From: CAZEYT01 sp964516295 | GTDB lineage: Bacteria > Verrucomicrobiota > Verrucomicrobiia > Chthoniobacterales > Terrimicrobiaceae | Length of the DNA: 35,682 nucleotides | Reading direction: 5' to 3' | Assembly: GCA_964516295.1 (NCBI GenBank) | Contig: CAZEYT010000025.1 | Location: forward strand, 1-35,682 | Part shown: piece by piece, positions 31,965-35,682 of the stretch | Numbering within the stretch: the stretch's first letter is position 1 | How the letters are laid out: every line of letters starts with the position of its first letter | The notes under the pieces: model-generated | Told to the model about the DNA's origin: nothing | Databases searched by the model: none | Seen by the model: only the letters and a program-made list of their open reading frames with translations | Translations under genes and position numbers: made by a program

Positions 31965-33112
31965 CAATAAACGTCCTTCCGATAGCGCTTTTGCTTTTTC
32001 AGATTGTCCACGTATTCCCGGGCCTCGTCGGCGGACATCGCCCCGCGCGTCTCCACGATGCTGTGCAGCGCGCCATCGACGTCCTTGGCCATGTTTTTCG
32101 CATCGCCGCAGACATAGAAATACGCCCCTTTTTCCAGCCACTCGAAAAGCTCCGCGCCGTGCTCGATCATGCGATGCTGGACGTAGATTTTCTCCGCCTG
32201 GTCGCGAGAGAAGGCGGTCGTCAGCCGGGTCAACACGCCGGAAGAAACGGCGGCCTCGAACTCGTCCTGATAAAGAAAATCCGTCGCTGCGCGCTGGTCG
32301 CCGAAGAAGAGCCAATTCGGGCCGGTGGCTCCGGTTTTTTCGCGCTCTTGAAGAAACGCGCGGAAGGGCGCGATGCCCGTGCCCGGACCGACCATGATAA
32401 CCGGGGCGGCGGGATCCTCGGGAACGCGGAAATGCTTGGCCGTGTGAACGAACACTGGCACGACACCGTTCGACCGCTCCGCCAAAAAGCTCGAGCAAAC
32501 CCCCGCCCGCCCGCGCTGGCTGTGGCCGACGGTGTAGCGCACGACGGCGACCGTCAAGTGAACCTCCTCGCCCACCGCCTTCTGCGACGAAGCGATCGAA
32601 TACAGGCGCGGCTGGAGTTTGCGGGTCAGCTTGATGAATTCCTCCGCTGAAAATTTTGCCGCCGAAAACTCCTGAAGCACATCAAGCACATCGCGACCCC
32701 AGAGAAAATTCTCCAGATCGGCCTTCGCGGCCGGGTCCAGAAGCGTGGCAAGAAACTCCGCCGAACTGTCACGCTCCGACACCGCTTGGAGCAATTGTTT
32801 TGACGGTTCGGTGATGATGCAGTTTTTGAGCAGCGCCTCCCGGACGGTAGCGGGGTTTCCATCGGGCGTTGTGACCATTTCCTCCCCGGAAAATCCCTGC
32901 TCCTGCAAAATCATCTCGACCAAGGCAGGATCGTTGCTCGGGAAAACTCCGAGCGAGTCACCCACTTCATACTTCAGGCCCGATCCCTCCAGCGCGATTT
33001 CGAAGTGCCGGGTGTCTTTGTTCGAGCCTTCGCCCGTCAGTTTCCGGTTGACCCGCAGCGGGGCGGGAAACGGGTTTTTACGTGAATAAATGGAATCGGT
33101 GGCCGTCGACAT
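31964..33112 (-). CDS. CysJ-like sulphite reductase flavoprotein without flavodoxin domain
   Basis: The 382-residue product has the FAD-binding and NADPH-binding halves of the diflavin reductase family but no N-terminal FMN (flavodoxin) domain. Visible are YEVGDSLGVFPSND (48-61), the FAD motif RLYSIASS (169-176), GVCSSFLA (204-211), the NADPH loop GPGTGIAPFRAFLQER (242-257), YVCGDAKNMAKDVD and the terminal RYRKDVY, which is how CysJ ends. It should pass electrons from NADPH to a separate flavodoxin, ferredoxin or reductase partner; no sulphite reductase haemoprotein gene lies in the window. It starts the operon that continues with the 40-residue ORF, mpl and the DCC gene. Confidence 0.9.
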   Translation of the reverse strand: MSTATDSIYSRKNPFPAPLRVNRKLTGEGSNKDTRHFEIALEGSGLKYEVGDSLGVFPSNDPALVEMILQEQGFSGEEMVTTPDGNPATVREALLKNCIITEPSKQLLQAVSERDSSAEFLATLLDPAAKADLENFLWGRDVLDVLQEFSAAKFSAEEFIKLTRKLQPRLYSIASSQKAVGEEVHLTVAVVRYTVGHSQRGRAGVCSSFLAERSNGVVPVFVHTAKHFRVPEDPAAPVIMVGPGTGIAPFRAFLQEREKTGATGPNWLFFGDQRAATDFLYQDEFEAAVSSGVLTRLTTAFSRDQAEKIYVQHRMIEHGAELFEWLEKGAYFYVCGDAKNMAKDVDGALHSIVETRGAMSADEAREYVDNLKKQKRYRKDVY

Positions 33113-33178
33113 GGGCAGCGAAGTTAAGGAGAGGAAGACCTCCCTTGCAAGCGCGGGATTGCGGGACCGGCGGCGCGG

Positions 33179-33658
33179 TCAGGGTCGCCGCATGGCGCGC
33201 TGGGCGGTATACGTGTTCAGAAGCACGTCGTAAACTCGCCGCGAAGGCACCACACGCTCGGAGATCAGATCGAGATTCCCGTCGGGCGCGATGATCGCGA
33301 TGGCAAAGCCCTCGGGCACCCCGAAATCGAACGCCACCCGCGGACCGTCGGGCACGGTGACGAACGGGATATTCGAGCGGACAACGCCCGGTTGTTGCGA
33401 GAAGGCCGCGACGCAGACGAGTTTGTCATTTGCGAGACGCTCATACATTTGCTGGAGCTGTCCGATCTGAGAGCGGAATGCCCACTGGCGGGGCGAATTG
33501 GCGATGAGGAGGACGACCGGGCGGCCGAGAAACTCGCGCGACGAGCGCGTGGTCCCCGTAGAATCGGTCCAACGAAACTCCGCGGCGGGGCGGACCACCT
33601 GCGCTTGGGCGAACGGCGTGGCCAGCGCGACGAGGATGGCAAGAACGAGAAATCTCAT
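33179..33658 (-). CDS. Secreted thioredoxin-fold-like protein lacking the redox cysteines
   Basis: The 159-residue product has a signal peptide (MRFLVLAILVALATPFAQAQ, cleavage after AQA). The mature part FRWTDSTGTTRSSREFLGRP, VVLLIANSPRQWAFRSQIGQLQ and DFGVPEGFAIAIIAPDGNLDL has the strand-helix order and wording of a redoxin fold. Where Cys-x-x-Cys would stand there is SPRQW; the only cysteine is in LVCVAAF. It may be a structural or binding relative such as the DUF4174 type. It starts in the frr stop (ATGA), so it is the third gene of the pyrH-frr operon. Confidence 0.65.
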   Translation of the reverse strand: MRFLVLAILVALATPFAQAQVVRPAAEFRWTDSTGTTRSSREFLGRPVVLLIANSPRQWAFRSQIGQLQQMYERLANDKLVCVAAFSQQPGVVRSNIPFVTVPDGPRVAFDFGVPEGFAIAIIAPDGNLDLISERVVPSRRVYDVLLNTYTAQRAMRRP

Positions 33659-34215
33659 ATTTTCATCAACTCCGCCTCCTTGGACACGACGTGCTTGTCG
33701 ATGTCGGCCACGAAACGGTCGGTCATTTTTTGAATATCATCCTCGGCATCACGCAGTCCGTCCTCGGTAAGGTCGCCTTCTTTTTCGAGCTTCTTCGCCC
33801 CCTCAATCGCGGTGCGGCGGCAGGCGCGGACCCGGACGCGGCATTCCTCGGCCAGTTGCTTCACGGTCTTCGCCAGGTCCCGGCGCCGTTCCTCGGAGAG
33901 CTCGGGAATCGGGATCCGGATGAGCTTTCCATCGACGGCCGGGTGGATGCCAATGCGGGATTCATTGATGGCCCGCTCGATGTCGCGAACCGTCGCGGCG
34001 TCGAAGGGTTGGATGACGAGCAAACGGGGCTCGGGAGCCGAGATGAGTGCGAGTTGTTTGAGCTTCATCGACGATCCATAGGCCTCCACGTCGAGATTTT
34101 CGACCAGCGCCGGTGAGGCTTTGCCCGTGCGGATCGCCGCAAACTCATGGAGCATGAACTCCACCGCTTTTTCCATGCCCTCTTCGGCTTCGAATTGAAG
34201 TTCTTCCAAACTCAT
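33655..34215 (-). CDS. frr: Ribosome recycling factor
   Basis: RRF splits the post-termination ribosome together with EF-G. The 186-residue product has the family's typical length and motifs: FAAIRTGKASPALVENLDVE (25-44), LALISAPEPRLLVIQPFD, RIPIPELSEERRRDL and the KKLEKEGDLTEDGLRDAEDD helix. The start overlaps the pyrH stop by ATGA, the standard pyrH-frr order. Its own stop overlaps the following secreted-protein gene. Confidence 0.97.
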   Translation of the reverse strand: MSLEELQFEAEEGMEKAVEFMLHEFAAIRTGKASPALVENLDVEAYGSSMKLKQLALISAPEPRLLVIQPFDAATVRDIERAINESRIGIHPAVDGKLIRIPIPELSEERRRDLAKTVKQLAEECRVRVRACRRTAIEGAKKLEKEGDLTEDGLRDAEDDIQKMTDRFVADIDKHVVSKEAELMKI

Positions 34216-34964
34216 ATCTTTGTTTCAGCAGTATCGGAGACCAGGGTTCCGACGTCTTCGCCGGCAATGGCACGCCGAATGTTGTCGGGCTGGTTCATGT
34301 CAAAAATAATAATCGGCATGCGGTTGTCCATGCAAAGGCTGAACGCCGTCGAGTCCATGACCTGCAAGCGCCGCGCGAGAGCATCGCTGTAGGTGATGCG
34401 GGAAAAGCGTTTCGCCTCCGGGTTTTTCATCGGATCGGAATCATAAACCCCATCAACTTTGGTGGCTTTGAGGATGACTTGGGCACCGATCTCGTTGGCG
34501 CGGAGAGCGGCCGTGGTATCGGTGGAAAAAAACGGGTTGCCCGTACCGGCGACGAAAATGACCACCCGTCCCTGCTCGAGGTGGCGCGTCGCCCGGCGCA
34601 GGATGAACGGCTCGGCGACATTGTGCATCTCGATGGCCGTCTGCACGCGGACCGGCACCCCAAGATCCTCAATGGCACTCAGGAGCGCGAGGCCGTTGAT
34701 GACCGTGGCGAGCATGCCCATGTAGTCGGCCGTTGTGCGATTCATGCCCCGGTGGGACGCCGAAAGTCCGCGCCAGATGTTGCCGCCGCCGATGACAATC
34801 GCGAGTTCGACGCCCATCTTTTGGACCTCAGCGATTTCCAGCGCCATCCGCGACACAATTTGCGGAGAAATATTGTCGCGGCTCCCGGGTTCACGGAGGG
34901 CTTCTCCGCTGAGTTTCAAGACAACACGTTTGTAGCGCGACGGGATGGACGACGATGGTGACAT
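34212..34964 (-). CDS. pyrH: UMP kinase
   Basis: PyrH phosphorylates UMP to UDP in the cytoplasm and, in bacteria, is a hexameric enzyme regulated by GTP and UTP. The 250-residue product shows KRVVLKLSGEAL (near 12), IVIGGGNIWRG, RTTADYMGMLATVINGLAL, FVAGTGNPFFSTDTTAALRA and KATKVDGVYDSDP, all diagnostic. The ATG at 34964 is chosen for normal length; an in-frame GTG at 34997 would add 11 residues. The usual upstream neighbours rpsB and tsf are not present; a divergent YkgJ-type gene lies upstream instead. Confidence 0.96.
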   Translation of the reverse strand: MSPSSSIPSRYKRVVLKLSGEALREPGSRDNISPQIVSRMALEIAEVQKMGVELAIVIGGGNIWRGLSASHRGMNRTTADYMGMLATVINGLALLSAIEDLGVPVRVQTAIEMHNVAEPFILRRATRHLEQGRVVIFVAGTGNPFFSTDTTAALRANEIGAQVILKATKVDGVYDSDPMKNPEAKRFSRITYSDALARRLQVMDSTAFSLCMDNRMPIIIFDMNQPDNIRRAIAGEDVGTLVSDTAETKI

Positions 34965-35065
34965 GCGCGTAAGTGCCGGAATGAAAGCGGATTGCACCGG
35001 TGCTGAAAAGGAGAAACCGGGAATTCGTTGCGCTTCGCGACCCCGGCGTCCATCTTGGGTCTTCC

Positions 35066-35512
35066 ATGCCCGCCCGTGATCCCGATCTCGAAAATCGCCA
35101 GGCCGCCCTCGCCGATGTCCGCAGCGTTTACCGCGATCTGGCCGCCCGCGAGCTCCCGCGATCCTGCACGCTGCGGACCGAGTGCTGTCAGTTTCGCCTG
35201 ACCGGCAAAATCCCGGTCCTCACCCGCGGCGAGGCGCTCGTCGCGCTGGAGGGGTTCCGCCACACCGGACGGAAATCCGTTCCGGCCCGCGAAGATGGAG
35301 CCTGTCCGATGCTCGATCCGCGGACCTCGCGTTGTCTCATTTATCAGGCCCGTCCCTTCGGATGCCGCACCCATTTCTGCGAACCGGCCGGCGGCCCCTA
35401 CGCCCGGCGCGAGGTAATCGACCTGATCCACCGCTTGGAAGAAATTGACGCGCGACTGGGCGGCGACGGTCCCCGTTCGCTCACCTCGGCCCTCCGCGAC
35501 GTCGTTCGCTGA
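35066..35512 (+). CDS. YkgJ-type cysteine cluster protein
   Basis: The 148-residue product carries the cysteine pattern of the YkgJ/UPF0153 family, thought to bind zinc or iron: SCTLRTECCQF (Cys34, 40, 41), DGACPMLDPRTSRCLIYQAR (Cys80, Cys90) and PFGCRTHFC (Cys100, Cys105). PCR-like RPFGCR is a family hallmark. The in-frame GTG at 35000 would add 22 residues; ATG 35066 is preferred for size. The gene is divergent from pyrH and followed by the interrupted gene at the right edge. Biological role unknown. Confidence 0.8.
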   Translation: MPARDPDLENRQAALADVRSVYRDLAARELPRSCTLRTECCQFRLTGKIPVLTRGEALVALEGFRHTGRKSVPAREDGACPMLDPRTSRCLIYQARPFGCRTHFCEPAGGPYARREVIDLIHRLEEIDARLGGDGPRSLTSALRDVVR

Positions 35513-35532
35513 GGGATTTCCCTTTTTTCACC

Positions 35533-35682
35533 ATGACCGAAAAATCTCTCCAAGAACTGGCCGCCGTGAGTGATCACTTCGGTGCCCGCCGCGAAGCGAT
35601 CATGAAAGCGTGGCGCGACGCCTCCGCCGCCGACGGTTAACCCGAGTTCCGCAGTTTGAATTGCTTTGAAAAGTTTTTCCCC
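35533..35682 (+). pseudogene. Gene start interrupted by an in-frame TAA, partial at window edge
   Basis: An ATG at 35533 opens MTEKSLQELAAVSDHFGARR, then EAIMKAWRDASAADG, and meets TAA at 35638. The same frame then continues without a stop to the window end as PEFRSLNCFEKFFP. Sensor-kinase and RsbR-type N-terminal domains commonly contain AWRDAVxADPEL, so the residues GGT-TAA look like a two-codon insertion into ADPEF. The gene may be a recent pseudogene, carry a sequencing error, or be a true 35-residue ORF followed by chance open frame. No good ribosome-binding site is seen. The remainder lies outside the window. Confidence 0.4.

Noticed and set aside
30100..32397. Two long plus-strand frames (30100-31056 and 31069-32397)
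   Set aside because: Antisense to DCC, mpl and the CysJ-like gene; no domain or ribosome-binding site supports them.

Overview
The window reads as a chromosomal segment of a Gram-negative, polysaccharide-degrading bacterium of the PVC group. Verrucomicrobiota is the most likely placement. This is inferred from a type II secretion operon ordered G-H-I-J-K-L-M-x-D-E, a proline-rich tail-anchored protein beginning MAEPKKETVRIVLP, a flavodoxin-less CysJ-like reductase, few clear Shine-Dalgarno sites, and at least a dozen ATGA start/stop overlaps. No rRNA, tRNA, CRISPR array, integrase or intact insertion sequence was seen.

Positions 1-7589 (minus strand) hold a carbohydrate-degradation operon of visibly lower GC than the rest: a GH28 polygalacturonase-like enzyme, a large secreted beta-helix protein, a GH43 enzyme, a secreted lyase-like alpha/beta protein, a possible 37-residue coupled ORF, and the start of another secreted protein that runs off the left edge. 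A 483-base intergenic region precedes the operon.

Positions 8073-14035 are mostly housekeeping: guaA with a small lipoprotein upstream, divergent aat, a type I-beta DAHP synthase, a LOG-family protein coupled to a striking repeat protein (probably of the predicted 7(1) 'septoil' knot family), and mdh followed by a strong intrinsic terminator.

Positions 14161-23749 (plus strand) are one compact type II secretion operon: pseudopilins GspG/H/I/J/K, assembly proteins GspL/M, a GspC-like protein, a duplicated signal-peptide-plus-N0 piece of the secretin, full-length GspD, and the ATPase GspE. GspF and the prepilin peptidase are not in the window. The 434-bp tandem duplication at the start of gspD is nearly perfect (one mismatch seen) and creates a stand-alone 145-residue N0-domain ORF. 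A 444-base region with a REP-like palindrome follows.

Positions 24194-30456 carry thioredoxin, the proline-rich membrane protein, a yeast-type cytosine deaminase, and a plus-strand operon of uronate isomerase (uxaC), a redoxin, a nucleotide-sugar epimerase and an M20 peptidase; a DCC-family protein lies convergent to it. Uronate isomerase fits with the pectin-type enzymes at the left end: polygalacturonate could be cleaved outside the cytoplasm, with secretion assisted by the type II system, and the galacturonate isomerised inside.

Positions 30463-35682 hold mpl, a 40-residue membrane protein ORF, the CysJ-like reductase, a secreted redoxin-fold protein, frr, pyrH, a divergent YkgJ-type cysteine-cluster protein, and at the right edge a gene start interrupted by an in-frame TAA.
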